A DNA stretch of 64,000 nt from NCBI RefSeq assembly GCF_030812315.1, contig NZ_JAUSSM010000015.1, forward strand, positions 1 to 64,000, given 5' to 3'. Source of the DNA: Arthrobacter oryzae. Lineage in GTDB: Bacteria; Actinomycetota; Actinomycetes; Actinomycetales; Micrococcaceae. Shown one piece after another: positions 35,295 through 44,431 of this stretch (position 1 is its first letter; every line of letters begins with the position of its first letter). The position numbers and the translations under genes were made by a program. A model generated the notes under the pieces. That model was not told the DNA's origin. It searched no databases and saw nothing but the letters and a program-made list of their open reading frames with translations.

Positions 35295-36205
35295 TGCGCC
35301 CACCGGGCTGGGGCCCGGAATCAGTGCCACGAGAAACGGGCCGGCTTGTGAGCGCCCTGTCTGAGCTCGGGAAACTCAAAGGCAAAGGCCTCAGCAGTGA
35401 AGCGCGGGACACCAAAGCGGCCATGGTCTTCCTTTCACCGTGGCTCGTGGGCCTCGTGGCCATCACCCTCGGCCCGATGCTGATATCGCTGTACCTGTCC
35501 TTCACCGACTACAACCTTCTTCAGGCACCGAATCTCGTAGGCTTCGAAAACTTCACCCGGATGCTGGAGGACTCTCGCCTGCAGAACTCACTGCAGGTCA
35601 CCTTCATATACGTTCTTGTCGGCGTCCCCTTGCAGCTTGCCGTAGCGCTGCTCATCGCAATCGTGCTGGACCGCGGCATCCGCGGCCTTCCGTTCTACCG
35701 GTCCGTTTTCTACTTGCCGTCCCTGCTGGGCGGATCCGTTGCCGTCGCTATCCTGTGGAAGCAGATCTTCGGCACCACGGGCCTGGTGAACCAGTTCCTC
35801 GCCCTCGTCGGGATCGAGGGCCCAGGCTGGATCTCAGACCCAAGTACGGCACTGAGCAGCATCATCCTGCTGCACGTCTGGACGTTCGGCAGCCCCATGA
35901 TCATCTTCCTGGCCGGCCTCCGGCAGATCCCGCACATGTACTACGAGGCGGCACAGGTCGACGGCGCCTCCAAGGCAGCGCAGTTCTTCCGGATCACGCT
36001 GCCCCTACTCAGCCCCATCATCTTCTTCAACCTCGTGCTGCAGATCGTAGGCGCCTTTCAGTCCTTCACGCAGGCATTCATTGTCTCCGGAGGCACCGGC
36101 GGCCCCTCTGATTCAACGATGTTCTTCACGCTGTACCTGTACCAGAAGGGCTTCGGACAATTCGACATGGGCTACGCCTCGGCTGAGAATGTCAATCTAA
36201 TCTGA
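35295..36205 (+). CDS. Sugar ABC transporter permease (MalF/UgpA type), C-terminus cut off
   Basis: CUT1-type permease; start uncertain (ATG 35295 or GTG 35348). Membrane segments include AAMVFLSPWLVGLVAITLGP, the second VTFIYVLVGVPLQLAVALLI and LSSIILLHVWTFGSPMIIFL. The EAA loop that docks the ATPase is present as YYEAAQVDGASKAAQFFRIT. Homology ends at about 36183 (FDMGYAS), where the family normally continues with a final helix of about 30 residues; instead seven unrelated residues lead to a stop. The last helix and the partner permease and binding protein genes expected next are missing, so uptake is probably lost. Confidence 0.8.
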
Positions 36206-36574
36206 GCCCGTTTGGCGTTGGGATTGCAGTCTAATCGGAGACCACTTGCGGATAGGTCACGTCCTCCGGCTGGCGCCCCCACGAAATTGAGGACAATCGG
36301 ATGCCAGAAGAGACTATCGTCTGGGCCGCGGCAAGCAGCTGTCCTGCCCACACGCAACACGCTGCTGGCAGCAGCTTACTTCAGTAATCGTGCGTACCGC
36401 GCTGGGCCCACCAGGTGGTGTCCTCCGTCTCAAACTAGGCTCTCGTCACCCCCGCCTACTGTTTGAAAGTTTTCAAGATGGCGGTGAACCCATGCTCGAT
36501 AGGTGCCACCCAGCTGCCCTGTAAGACTTACGACCGTTTCGGCAAGCTTGGCTTCGTACGGTTAGCGTGAAGGG
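36206..36574. other. Left end of an inserted or replaced segment
   Basis: About 370 bases with lower GC than the flanks and no gene recognised. It begins where permease homology stops (about 36184) and leads into two genes unrelated to the sugar operon. No clear terminal inverted repeats or target duplications were found. Confidence 0.4.
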
Positions 36575-37039
36575 CTACCCACTTTTCTCCACTGCTTCCC
36601 GAACGTGGAAATAGTTTTGGAGGAGAGTGGGTTCCGCAGCCGAAAGGCGGCCCAATGCAACTCGGACGACGTCAACGGCAGATTTCGTCGTGATTCGAAC
36701 CCGAGGGTATTCTTCCCGAATCACCTCCCAATGCGCGCCGGGAATGGTGTGAGTGATGACATCTCCATAGAACATGCCTATGGGTCGGGCAAGGTCGGCT
36801 AGCGATTCTTTGTCGCTGGTGGCGTTTATGAGTTCATCGATGGCAGCGAGTCCATCTTCAGATCTAGGCAAATTAAGCCCCCTTGCCTGGAAATATTCGA
36901 GCAGGTCGTCGTATCCGCCAACATTGGTCACTGGAGAGAAAACAGCATCCGGATCCGCAGGCATATATTCAGCGTATCTCCAGGCCATCCCTGGCGGCAG
37001 AGACTGCAGGGGCTCGACTGAATCATCTGAGTCGTTCAT
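36575..37039 (-). CDS. Hypothetical protein (immunity-like character)
   Basis: 154 residues, acidic, soluble, mixed alpha/beta (YDDLLEYFQARGLNLPRSE, GLAAIDELINATSDKESLAD, MFYGDVITHTIPGAHWEVI). No domain firmly recognised; size, acidity and a SUKH/DUF-like feel resemble small immunity or chaperone proteins. It lies 112 bases downstream of a secreted-protein gene on the same strand, inside the segment that interrupts the sugar operon. GC is visibly lower than in neighbours, consistent with recent transfer. A partner role with the secreted protein is speculation. Confidence 0.6.
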   Translation of the reverse strand: MNDSDDSVEPLQSLPPGMAWRYAEYMPADPDAVFSPVTNVGGYDDLLEYFQARGLNLPRSEDGLAAIDELINATSDKESLADLARPIGMFYGDVITHTIPGAHWEVIREEYPRVRITTKSAVDVVRVALGRLSAAEPTLLQNYFHVREAVEKSG

Positions 37040-37151
37040 ATCGACAGCCTACGCCTCGGTCGACCTGGCTCTTTGGCCAGTTTGGCCTGCTGGGGTAGCC
37101 CATCTTCGACTGTGGTGGCGAGATCCCAAAGCGATTTCGCCACCACAGATG

Positions 37152-37787
37152 CTAGTTTCCGCAGTTCCAATAGTAGTCGCCATCGTAGACGGCTGCCGTA
37201 TACCGCGTGCCGCCACTGTACAGCTGGCCGGACGTCGATCCGGAAAAGCCGCTGTAGTTGCCTGTGGTACACAGGAAGTTGGTGGTCGTTGTGAGGCTAC
37301 TGACCCAATACGCGCCATTGGAGTCCCAGTCCACGTCATCCCACCAAAGCCAGAAGGTGTCATATTTGTTGAGGACGGAGTCCATTCCTATGTAGTAGAC
37401 ACTGTAAGTGCAGGATGTCATTGAGGATCCGACGACGTCGCTATAGGTGCCAGAGTGATAGTTGAAATAGACGATGAGGTATAGGCCGCATCCGCTTGGA
37501 AAGCTCATGGTGGATAGCTCCCCACCCTTCTTTCCGGTGTCCTTTTCTGGCGCGGGTTCGTACGTCGCCTTTTTTTCGCCGACTATCTGGCCGCCGTTGA
37601 TTCGGATTTCCTCTTTCACCCTCGCTAGATGGGCGTCGAAGTCGGCCTTGACCTTTGGGGAAGTTTCCTCGATGGGAAGTGGCGGTGCCGGTATGTAGCT
37701 GTCGGCGTGGGGGGTTGGTGAACTTGCGGTGCTTGGCGGCGTGGGTTTTGGTGAAGGCGCTGCGCTTACTGCCTCGACCCCAAGCAT
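37152..37787 (-). CDS. Putative secreted Cys- and Tyr-rich protein, N-terminus disturbed
   Basis: 211 residues from the ATG at 37787. AMLGVEAVSAAPSPKPTPPS looks like the end of a signal peptide and cleavage site, but the hydrophobic core upstream is now antisense of the adjacent dehydrogenase fragment, so the start has been damaged or re-formed at the junction. After a Pro/Ser linker and a charged helix (KVKADFDAHLARVKEEIRIN), the C-terminal 110 residues are Tyr/Trp/Ser/Gly-rich with five cysteines (SGCGLYLIVYFNYHSGTYSD, FLCTTGNYSGFSG, DYYWNCGN), suggesting a disulfide-bonded beta-sandwich. No family recognised. Its GC is lower than surrounding genes. Confidence 0.55.
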   Translation of the reverse strand: MLGVEAVSAAPSPKPTPPSTASSPTPHADSYIPAPPLPIEETSPKVKADFDAHLARVKEEIRINGGQIVGEKKATYEPAPEKDTGKKGGELSTMSFPSGCGLYLIVYFNYHSGTYSDVVGSSMTSCTYSVYYIGMDSVLNKYDTFWLWWDDVDWDSNGAYWVSSLTTTTNFLCTTGNYSGFSGSTSGQLYSGGTRYTAAVYDGDYYWNCGN

Positions 37788-37799
37788 CGCACCACTCAG

Positions 37800-38097
37800 G
37801 AGCGTAGCGGCACCCGGCCAGGACGCCGTCGTCGGTCTCTGGGCCCAGGGTGAGGACAAGCCCAGCGGACACGCGGCCCAGTACGCCGCGATCATCCGTA
37901 GCCTGCAGGGCGGCGAGGCGGCTCCGGTCTCCATCACCGACGCCTACGCCACCATGGAACTGGCCGCCGCAATCTACGCGTCCAGTGTCAGCGGAACCAC
38001 TGTGGCCCGAGGCCAGATCGACGAAGCCAGCCCGTTCTTCACCCGCATGGATGGCCACCTGGAACCCTGGAAACAAGAGGAAGCACTCAACGCATGA
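37800..38097 (+). pseudogene. Gfo/Idh/MocA-type sugar dehydrogenase, only the C-terminal 95 residues
   Basis: From about 37807 the frame reads PGQDAVVGLWAQGEDKPSGH, then AAQYAAIIRSLQGG and SITDAYATMELAAAIYASS, the end of a Gfo/Idh/MocA oxidoreductase. The NAD-binding Rossmann half and catalytic E-K-P region are missing. The stop overlaps the next gene's ATG (38094-38097), preserving the original coupling. Homology begins exactly where the secreted-protein gene ends on the other strand, so this is the right-hand junction of the replaced segment. Confidence 0.75.
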
Positions 38098-39038
38098 AGA
38101 CATCAGCAGCACTCACCTGGCGCGATGACAGCCAGTCCCTGACCGTCGCGCTCGGGGACGTGGACATCGCCACCTACACCTACGACGCCACCGACGAACA
38201 GCGCGAATCGCCGCGGCCGTTTTTTCATCCGCTGCGGACCACCGCAGGGGAAACCGTCAGCGTCTACCGGCCCTGGGACCATGTATGGCACAAGGGCATC
38301 GCCTGGTCCCTCCCCCACTTCGGTGAGGATAACTTTTGGGGCGGCCCCAGCTACCGCCGCGGCGAAGACTACAAATGGCTCCCCAACAACGGAAGCATGC
38401 GCCACGAACGCATCCTCGACGCCGGAGTCGACGACGGCGCCTTCCGTTTCACGCACGCGTTGAGCTGGTGGACGCAGAACGGCAAACACGTGGTGGATGA
38501 GACGCGCAGCATCCAGATCAGCCCCGGCGCCCCCGGCAGCTCCTGGACGCTTGTCTTCGAAACTGAAATGACCAACGTCTCCGGCCACGACATCCAGATC
38601 GGCTCCCCCACCACCGAGGGCCGCGAGAACGCCGGCTACGGCGGACTCTTCTGGCGCGGACCCCGGGAATTCGCCGGCGGCCGGATCGCCGGGCCGGGCG
38701 GGGCCACCGGCGAAGAGCTGCGCGGCACACGCGGACCGTGGCTCGCGTTCGTGGGCCAGCACGATGACAGCTGCCGCTTCTCCACCGTGCTGATCGCCGA
38801 CGACACCGCCAACGCCCAGCACCCGCCGGAGTGGTTTGCCCGGTCCGAGCCCTTCGCCTGCTTCGGCCCCGCCCCGTTCTTCAGCGCGGAAGTCACCTTC
38901 GCCGACGGCGCGACGATGAAGAACCGGTACGCCGTGGTGATCGCCGACGGCGACTCCGACGCCGAGCGGCTCGACGCCCTGGCAGGTGCCGCCGCCGCCG
39001 CTTCCCTGCAGCACCAAAAAGTGGCGTCGCACGCATGA
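38094..39038 (+). CDS. DUF6807 (PmoA-like) family protein
   Basis: 314 residues. The pattern RPFFHPLRTTAGETVSVYRP, DHVWHKGIAWSL, NFWGGPSYRRG and the late STVLIADDTANAQHPPEWF are typical of the DUF6807/PmoA-like proteins found in actinobacterial sugar-acid and glycoside operons, where they accompany Gfo/Idh dehydrogenases and CUT1 transporters. A galactose-mutarotase-like beta-sandwich is expected; enzymatic role is not established. The start overlaps the dehydrogenase stop, and its own stop overlaps the cupin gene start. Confidence 0.8.
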   Translation: MKTSAALTWRDDSQSLTVALGDVDIATYTYDATDEQRESPRPFFHPLRTTAGETVSVYRPWDHVWHKGIAWSLPHFGEDNFWGGPSYRRGEDYKWLPNNGSMRHERILDAGVDDGAFRFTHALSWWTQNGKHVVDETRSIQISPGAPGSSWTLVFETEMTNVSGHDIQIGSPTTEGRENAGYGGLFWRGPREFAGGRIAGPGGATGEELRGTRGPWLAFVGQHDDSCRFSTVLIADDTANAQHPPEWFARSEPFACFGPAPFFSAEVTFADGATMKNRYAVVIADGDSDAERLDALAGAAAAASLQHQKVASHA

Positions 39039-39781
39039 CGGCGAGCCGGCAGAAGGCACCGTTCCCCGGCGCGGTGGCACTCACCAAGCTCGGCGTCTAC
39101 GACTGGGAGGCATCCGACGGCGTGTGCGGGGGCTCCCCGCACATGCACACAGCCTCCACCGAGGCCTACCTGGTGCTGGCGGGAACCGGACGCGTGGAAA
39201 CGGTCACCTCATCACGCTACGAGTCCCACGACCTGGCCCCCAACGACCTCCTCTGGTTCAGCCCCGGAACGATCCACCGGATCGTGAATACCGGGGACCT
39301 CGACGTCCTCGCGATCATGCAGAACGGCGGGCTGCCCGAGGCGGGCGACGCCGTGCTCACGTTCGAGGCGGACATTATCGCCGACCCGGAGCGGTACGCC
39401 CGGACCGCAGCGCTCGACGGCGGTCCGGGCCCGGCGTCGGAAGCTCTGGCTCATGCTGCACGCACCCGCCGGGACGCGGCGCTGGCCGGCTACCAGCGGC
39501 TGAAGGACGCCGCGCTGGCCGGTGACTTCGACGCCGTCGATCAGTTCCAGCGCGACGCCGTCCGGCTCGTCCGGTCCCGGGTCCCGGAATGGCAGGATCT
39601 CTGGAACAAACGAATCGCCCCCGAGGCCGCCCGGACAGAACAATGGCTGGCCGACCTGGCAGAGGGCCGCTTCAGCCACTTCAAGGAGGCAGCCGTTTCC
39701 CGGACGGCACCGGCGAGCCCGCAACAGATCTTCGGCATGTGCGGGATGCTGCAGAAATGGGACTCCGGCACGCAGGCCTGA
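39035..39781 (+). CDS. Cupin-domain protein
   Basis: 248 residues from the ATG overlapping the DUF6807 stop. The N-terminal cupin (about 10-110) has the metal motif GGSPHMHTASTEAYLVLAGT (HxH...E) and the second motif WFSPGTIHRIVN (PxxxxH). A helical C-terminal region (HAARTRRDAALAGYQRLKDA, WQDLWNKRIAPEAARTEQW) follows. Such proteins accompany DUF6807 in sugar-catabolic operons; possible roles are sugar isomerisation or sensing. Last structural gene before the LacI-type regulator. Confidence 0.78.
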   Translation: MTASRQKAPFPGAVALTKLGVYDWEASDGVCGGSPHMHTASTEAYLVLAGTGRVETVTSSRYESHDLAPNDLLWFSPGTIHRIVNTGDLDVLAIMQNGGLPEAGDAVLTFEADIIADPERYARTAALDGGPGPASEALAHAARTRRDAALAGYQRLKDAALAGDFDAVDQFQRDAVRLVRSRVPEWQDLWNKRIAPEAARTEQWLADLAEGRFSHFKEAAVSRTAPASPQQIFGMCGMLQKWDSGTQA

Positions 39782-39897
39782 CCCCCAAGACGCTTAGCGA
39801 CGTGCGCGTACGGGCCGCGGCAAAGCGGGAGGGATTAAGCTGGAGCCGGATCCCTCCCGCGACAACCGCAGGAAGAAAATCTGAAGGGGACGCCACC

Positions 39898-40938
39898 ATG
39901 GTGCAATCAGTAGTAGGACCGGGCCGGTCAAAGGCACCCACGATCTATGACGTGGCGGACCTGGCCGGAGTGTCGCACCAGACCGTGTCCCGCTACCTCA
40001 AGGACAAGGCCAAGCTCAAGCCGGCCACGGTGGAACGTGTTGAAAAAGCGTTGTCGGAGCTCAATTACACGCCCAACCTCGCCGCCAGGTCCCTGCGTTC
40101 CCGCGAGCTGTACCGCATCGTTGTCGTGGTGCCGGAGGCCTCCCTGTACTTCCCCCTCCGGATGCTTAACGGTGCAGCCGAGACCGCGCACGCCGGCGGC
40201 TTCCGTATTGACGTCGTGGCCATGGAAGGAACTGCGGAGACCCGTGCCCGCCGGCTGCAGGGGCTGCTCTCGGGCGACGACATTGCAGGCATCCTGTCCT
40301 TCGTTCCCCGGCCCTCCAAGCTCGGTTCATCCCCGGACGAAGCGCCAAACGTTCCCATGGTGGTGGCCGGTGAGTACGACAACCGGATGCGCGCCCGGGG
40401 CAGCTTGGCAGACGGCACCGCTGAGGCCAAAATCGTGGAACACCTGGCGTCACTCGGCCACCGGAATTTCTTCCATGTGGCCGGACCGGCCGCCTGGCCA
40501 TCCGCCCGCAACCGTCTGGCCGTCTACGAGGAAACCATTGCCCAGCTCGGCCTGACCTCCTTGGGCGTCGCAGCCGGGGACTGGTCCTCGGCCTCCGGCT
40601 ACGCTGCCGGGAAGGAAATAGCTGCCATCCCGGCTGTCACGGCGGTGGTGGCGGCCAACGACACCATGGCCATGGGCGTGATCCGTGCCCTGCATGAGCA
40701 CGGCATCACCGTGCCCGGCCACGTCAGCGTGTTCGGCTGGGACGACATGGCCGAATCGAAGTACTTCATCCCGTCCATTTCCACGGTGCACATGGACCTC
40801 GAAGCACTGGGCGCCAGAAGCATGAATGAACTGGTTTCCAGGATCCGCGGCGAGCAACCCAACGTTACCGGGCTGACGCTCACTCCAATGGAGCTCATCC
40901 TCCGCGAATCAATCGGCCCCGCAAGAACGTCTTCCTAG
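39898..40938 (+). CDS. LacI family transcriptional regulator
   Basis: 346 residues from the ATG at 39898 with GAAGGGGA upstream. The N-terminal helix-turn-helix and hinge read TIYDVADLAGVSHQTVSRYL, then LNYTPNLAARSLRS (16-66). The periplasmic-binding-like ligand domain follows, with AGPAAWPSARNRLAVYEETI, VAANDTMAMGVIRALHEHG and SVFGWDDMAESKYFIPSIST. It probably represses the sugar uptake/oxidation operon that ends with it, through the dyad at 35107-35139 (inference). With the operon gutted, its role may now be empty. Confidence 0.9.
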   Translation: MVQSVVGPGRSKAPTIYDVADLAGVSHQTVSRYLKDKAKLKPATVERVEKALSELNYTPNLAARSLRSRELYRIVVVVPEASLYFPLRMLNGAAETAHAGGFRIDVVAMEGTAETRARRLQGLLSGDDIAGILSFVPRPSKLGSSPDEAPNVPMVVAGEYDNRMRARGSLADGTAEAKIVEHLASLGHRNFFHVAGPAAWPSARNRLAVYEETIAQLGLTSLGVAAGDWSSASGYAAGKEIAAIPAVTAVVAANDTMAMGVIRALHEHGITVPGHVSVFGWDDMAESKYFIPSISTVHMDLEALGARSMNELVSRIRGEQPNVTGLTLTPMELILRESIGPARTSS

Positions 40939-41008
40939 CTCCTGATCGTCGCGTGCTTGATGGAATCTCCGTTATCGGCGTCCGCCGCAGCAGAACAGGG
41001 TTTCGAAT

Positions 41009-41191
41009 TTAGGCGCGGGACCTGCCGCGGATGAAGTGGAAGATGAGAACGACCACGGCAATAACCAAAAGCAGGTGAATTAGCCCGCCGCCGATGTTGC
41101 CGAGCAGGCCGAGAAGCCAGAGAACTGCGATAATGATGGCTATCCAAAGCAACACGAGATTCTCCTTCGATTGGCGGACGGAAATGCTCAT
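41009..41191 (-). CDS. Small Lmo0937-type membrane protein
   Basis: 60 residues with two membrane helices: LLWIAIIIAVLWLLGLLGNI and LIHLLLVIAVVVLIFHFI, and a short GRSRA end. The arrangement LWxIAxILxxLWLLG...GGxIHxLLVIAVVxLI is characteristic of the Lmo0937 family of unknown function. A shorter start is possible because family members usually begin just before the first helix. Monocistronic. Confidence 0.8.
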   Translation of the reverse strand: MSISVRQSKENLVLLWIAIIIAVLWLLGLLGNIGGGLIHLLLVIAVVVLIFHFIRGRSRA

Positions 41192-41782
41192 TTTTGCGTC
41201 CCGGCCGCTCTGCTTATGCTGCGGGCAGGAATGACACGACTGCCAGACGGTCGGCCAGGGCCGCTGCCGGTAAGGATCATCCTTGTACTCATCGGGCCCT
41301 ACTCCGCATCTCCAGCTGTGGTGCTTTCAGCCTATGTCAGGATCAGCTTGCCGGAAATAGCCATGCCTCTCTGATTGTCCAGAGAACAGGTGCTCCATCC
41401 CCCGCAGGCAAGTCGACCTCTACCCTCCTCACCCTCAGCTTGACGAAGGATAGGTTATCGGTCTTTGCTGCCCGGCTTCATTGGGCGAACGAAACGCGCA
41501 TCTAAATCAGAAGAATCAGCCTCAAGTAGCGTCGTTTGGCGGCGATCTTTTCCAGCGGAGTCTCCGCTCTGATTGGTTTATCACTGCAAACGTACCCCGG
41601 GACCATGGAAGGCCGGCGCGAACTCCTGATTCCGTGGGTAGTGGCGCCGCGCGAAAGGGACCGCGCAACGGCCATCGGGAGGAGTCGTCTGCCCCGCTTC
41701 GGAATTCATCAGTTTCCTGGGGCAGTACTAAAGGCCATTATTGAATTGTCAGAGCAGCGGCTCGGTGGATCGGAGAAAGGCC
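41192..41782. other. Intergenic stretch, no gene recognised
   Basis: About 590 bases. Short open frames only; none has family features or convincing ribosome-binding sites. Confidence 0.35.
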
Positions 41783-41950
41783 ATGCTACAGGCCCTAATG
41801 TGCAAGCTGAACATTCGGCACGAATGGCATATTGAACACGCCGAAGACGGGAGTTTATACAAGCGCTGTCTGCGGTGCGGGAAGGATGACGATCAACGCG
41901 GCAGAGGAGGAGGCGACTTCAGCGGTTGGGTTGGCCCGGCAGGAGGATGA
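41783..41950 (+). CDS. Small CxxC-containing protein
   Basis: 55 residues from the ATG at 41783 with GGAGAAAGG upstream. KLNIRHEWHIEHAEDGSLYK leads to RCLRCGKDD, a CxxCGK half zinc ribbon; a Gly-rich tail follows. Similar short proteins with HxW and CxxCGK are common in Arthrobacter and relatives, function unknown. Confidence 0.5.
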   Translation: MLQALMCKLNIRHEWHIEHAEDGSLYKRCLRCGKDDDQRGRGGGDFSGWVGPAGG

Positions 41951-42296
41951 ACCGCGATTGCCTCGGCGCCGCCACGTCCCTGGGCAGGTCTCGGAGCGAA
42001 CATGCATCGCCGCGGTGACCGCTTCGAGGTCGCACACGGTGGACGGCTTCTCGTCCCGGAGCCGCGGGGCGACGTAGTTCTGACCTGAAGATCTGCCCTG
42101 GCAGGACGGTGGCGGACAAACCGCGCTGCCCCATATGGAATGGGAGGGCCTTCGACAATAGCCTGGGCGGTTGTCAGCCAGCGGGACCTGCTGGTTCTCG
42201 CAGCAGAAGCGGAGCATACTCGGGGGACAGCCACACGCGCTGCTTGGCAGTCCTCCGGTGCCCCCGTCAAGGGTCGTTGTCGGGGCCAAATGAGGA
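41951..42296. other. Intergenic stretch before the ANTAR regulator
   Basis: No gene recognised. TGAGGA at its end is part of the ribosome-binding region for the next gene. Confidence 0.35.
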
Positions 42297-43052
42297 ATGA
42301 GCCCAGTCATGGCCGACGACACACATCCGCTCTCCCCAGATCTGGTCGTCGACCACTTGCAGGATCTAGTGCTGCAAACCCAGGGTGTGAAGGAGATGCT
42401 GGACGAACTAGCCGAGTTCTCCGCCGTCACCTTGGCCGACCCGGCCACTGCCCTCTGCAGCATCACGCTGATTCAGCGAAAGAAGCCAGTGACGGTGGCC
42501 AGCAGCGAAGTAAGGGCCAGCCGGCTGGATGAAACCCAATACAGTAGTGGCGATGGGCCCTGCCTGTCAGCGATCCGCCGGCAGGTCGTCGTGCATATAC
42601 CTGATCTGGCTTCCGACGACCGCTGGCCCGCCTACACTGCGGCCGCCTTGGAGGCGGGGATAGGATCCAGCCTGTCCGTGCCGCTGCTCCTTGCGGGCGA
42701 AGCTGAAGCCGGCCTGAACCTATACTCCACCCGGTCCCATGGCTTCACCGGTGAGGACATCAGCATGGTCGAAACGTATTCGTATCATGCCTCTAAGGCA
42801 CTTCGCCTGGCCGTGCGGATCAGCCAGCTGGCCGAGGCGAAAGCCCACCTCATTGCTGCCATGGAATCCCGGACTGCCATCGACGTGGCGACCGGCGCCA
42901 TCATGGCGCAGAACCGCTGCAGTCAGGAGACCGCCATAAAGATCCTCACAATCGCTTCCAGTACGCGAAACGTCAAACTCCGGGACATCGCCGCGTCATT
43001 AGTCGCTTCGCTATCGGAGGACCCGAGAGTCCGGACGCACTTTGACGCGTAA
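42297..43052 (+). CDS. GAF-ANTAR domain antitermination regulator
   Basis: 251 residues (the ATG at 42309 is an alternative). The GAF domain (about 35-165) contains ETQYSSGDGPCLSAIRRQVV and SSLSVPLLLAGEAEAGLNLY; the C-terminal ANTAR domain (about 180-240) has the three-helix RNA-binding pattern with SRTAIDVATGAIMAQNRCS and ASSTRNVKLRDIAASLV. ANTAR proteins bind paired hairpins in leader RNA and prevent transcription termination, here under control of a GAF sensor. No paired ANTAR hairpins were identified nearby, so the target is probably elsewhere. It is the usual orphan form of Actinobacteria. Confidence 0.88.
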   Translation: MSPVMADDTHPLSPDLVVDHLQDLVLQTQGVKEMLDELAEFSAVTLADPATALCSITLIQRKKPVTVASSEVRASRLDETQYSSGDGPCLSAIRRQVVVHIPDLASDDRWPAYTAAALEAGIGSSLSVPLLLAGEAEAGLNLYSTRSHGFTGEDISMVETYSYHASKALRLAVRISQLAEAKAHLIAAMESRTAIDVATGAIMAQNRCSQETAIKILTIASSTRNVKLRDIAASLVASLSEDPRVRTHFDA

Positions 43053-43656
43053 GGACGTTTCTCGAGCGGCAGACAGAGAACCGGTGCTGTAGCTAAGCAG
43101 CGTTGTCGGCAGTACAGCGCGCCGGCGCCGCACAGCCGCTTCGATGCAGGTGGCGGTCGAGCCTGCAGGCCAACGAACGAGCCCTTTACGAAGAAGCGAC
43201 CATAGATCCCTAGGGCGGCGCTCAGTAGACAGCCGGCTGCTGGGTCGAAGGAGAGAAGCAGCCCGGACAGGCGGTGCACGAGCTTAATTCAGCCTCGAGT
43301 CCCCTGAGAGACGTTTGTGAGGGACTTCAGCGTTCGGAGTCACTGGTTTCAGCGCGCGCTGGTGGTATCAAGCCACGGCTCTACCAGGGAACGGAAACCT
43401 TATCTCCCGCTGGCCCAGAACCGTCACAATGTCAGCCAGGTCTAGGGCCGGCGAAAGCCAGAACCGAAGAAGCCGAACTGCCCCGCCGATCGGGCGGGCT
43501 CCCCCAACATCGGCCGACTCGTGTATCGCAACAAAGCACTGAGCTAGGCTGAGTGCGAAGATTCTCGCGGGTCCGCGTTGGGGAGGGTGATGGGCAGCTT
43601 CGACGGTGGGGGCTCGGGGCAATGATCTGTCTTAGAACAACGGCGGTGGTTGGGCT
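43053..43656. other. Intergenic stretch, no gene recognised
   Basis: About 600 bases with only chance open frames; not assigned. Confidence 0.35.
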
Positions 43657-44073
43657 GTGAGCTGTTCCGTCGAACCAGGACGTTCAGGAATCAGGCGGGC
43701 CTTGCTGTGCATCGCCGGTCTCATGAGCGTTGTGCTCGGGCTGAGCATTCGCACGCTCAGCAATGCGGCGTGGACCGGCCCTGCCGGTGATGGCCTGTAC
43801 GCGGTCCTAGTCTATGTTCTCGTGGCGATCCTGATTCCGTCGAGGTCCAAGGTACTGATTGCAGCCGCAGCCTTTACGGTCTGTGTGCTGATCGAGCTGT
43901 TCCAGCTCACTGGTCTTCCTGCCGAACTCGGAGAATTTTGGCCACCCCTTCGGCTGGTCCTTGGAACAACGTTCGGAACCGTGGATTTGTTGGCCTACGC
44001 CGGTGGCGCTGCCGTCGCCTACCTGGTGGATGGGACGACACACGCGGTGGTGAACAGCACTCGCCATCATTAG
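43657..44073 (+). CDS. DUF2809 family membrane protein
   Basis: 138 residues with four membrane helices (ALLCIAGLMSVVLGLSI, GLYAVLVYVLVAILI, VLIAAAAFTVCVLIELFQLT, LLAYAGGAAVAYLVD). The family signature is visible: AGDGLYAVLVY after the first loop, then the CVLIELFQL helix with acidic residue and LVLGTTFGTVDLLAYAGGA. Small DUF2809 proteins occur in many bacteria, function unknown (related to VanZ-like membrane proteins). Followed by a strong hairpin terminator. Confidence 0.82.
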   Translation: MSCSVEPGRSGIRRALLCIAGLMSVVLGLSIRTLSNAAWTGPAGDGLYAVLVYVLVAILIPSRSKVLIAAAAFTVCVLIELFQLTGLPAELGEFWPPLRLVLGTTFGTVDLLAYAGGAAVAYLVDGTTHAVVNSTRHH

Positions 44074-44230
44074 GTACCGTACTTGCCAGTCCCGGCGGAG
44101 GACAACCACGTGCCGGGGCCATCCGCGCGAGCGTTCGCCGCAACAGGCTTCAACCTGCGGAAACATTCCTGCGGTATTGGTCCGTACATCAAAGCAGCAA
44201 CCGAATCATGTGAGGCGATGCCGACAAGGC

Positions 44231-44277
44231 ACGAGCGGCGGGATGAGAACCCCGATGGGTCTCGTCCCGCCGCTCGT
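44231..44277. terminator. Strong hairpin between converging genes
   Basis: ACGAGCGGCGGGATGAGA (44231-44248) pairs with TCTCGTCCCGCCGCTCGT (44260-44277) at 17 of 18 positions. No T-tract follows, but its position between DUF2809 (plus) and ridA (minus) suits a bidirectional terminator. Confidence 0.6.
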
Positions 44278-44431
44278 CCTGAGCCGACTGTGACGTGATT
44301 AACGGTGCGAAGTACGCAGAGGCCTGCACGGAAACTCTGATTGCTGTGAGAGGCCCGCACGAGTGTCAGGCTCGTCAGCCTGCCTGTGAGGTGCCCTGCA
44401 AGGCTTTGGCCTATCGGGGCACCTCCTGTTG

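Noticed and set aside
36184..36260. Repeated TCTAATC strings at the left end of the replaced segment as transposon ends
   Set aside because: Copies are short, not matched at the right end near 37800, and no transposase gene lies between.
41340..41480. Minus-strand GKLILT-like peptide as an alcohol dehydrogenase end
   Set aside because: Only six residues look familiar and no further homology extends upstream.
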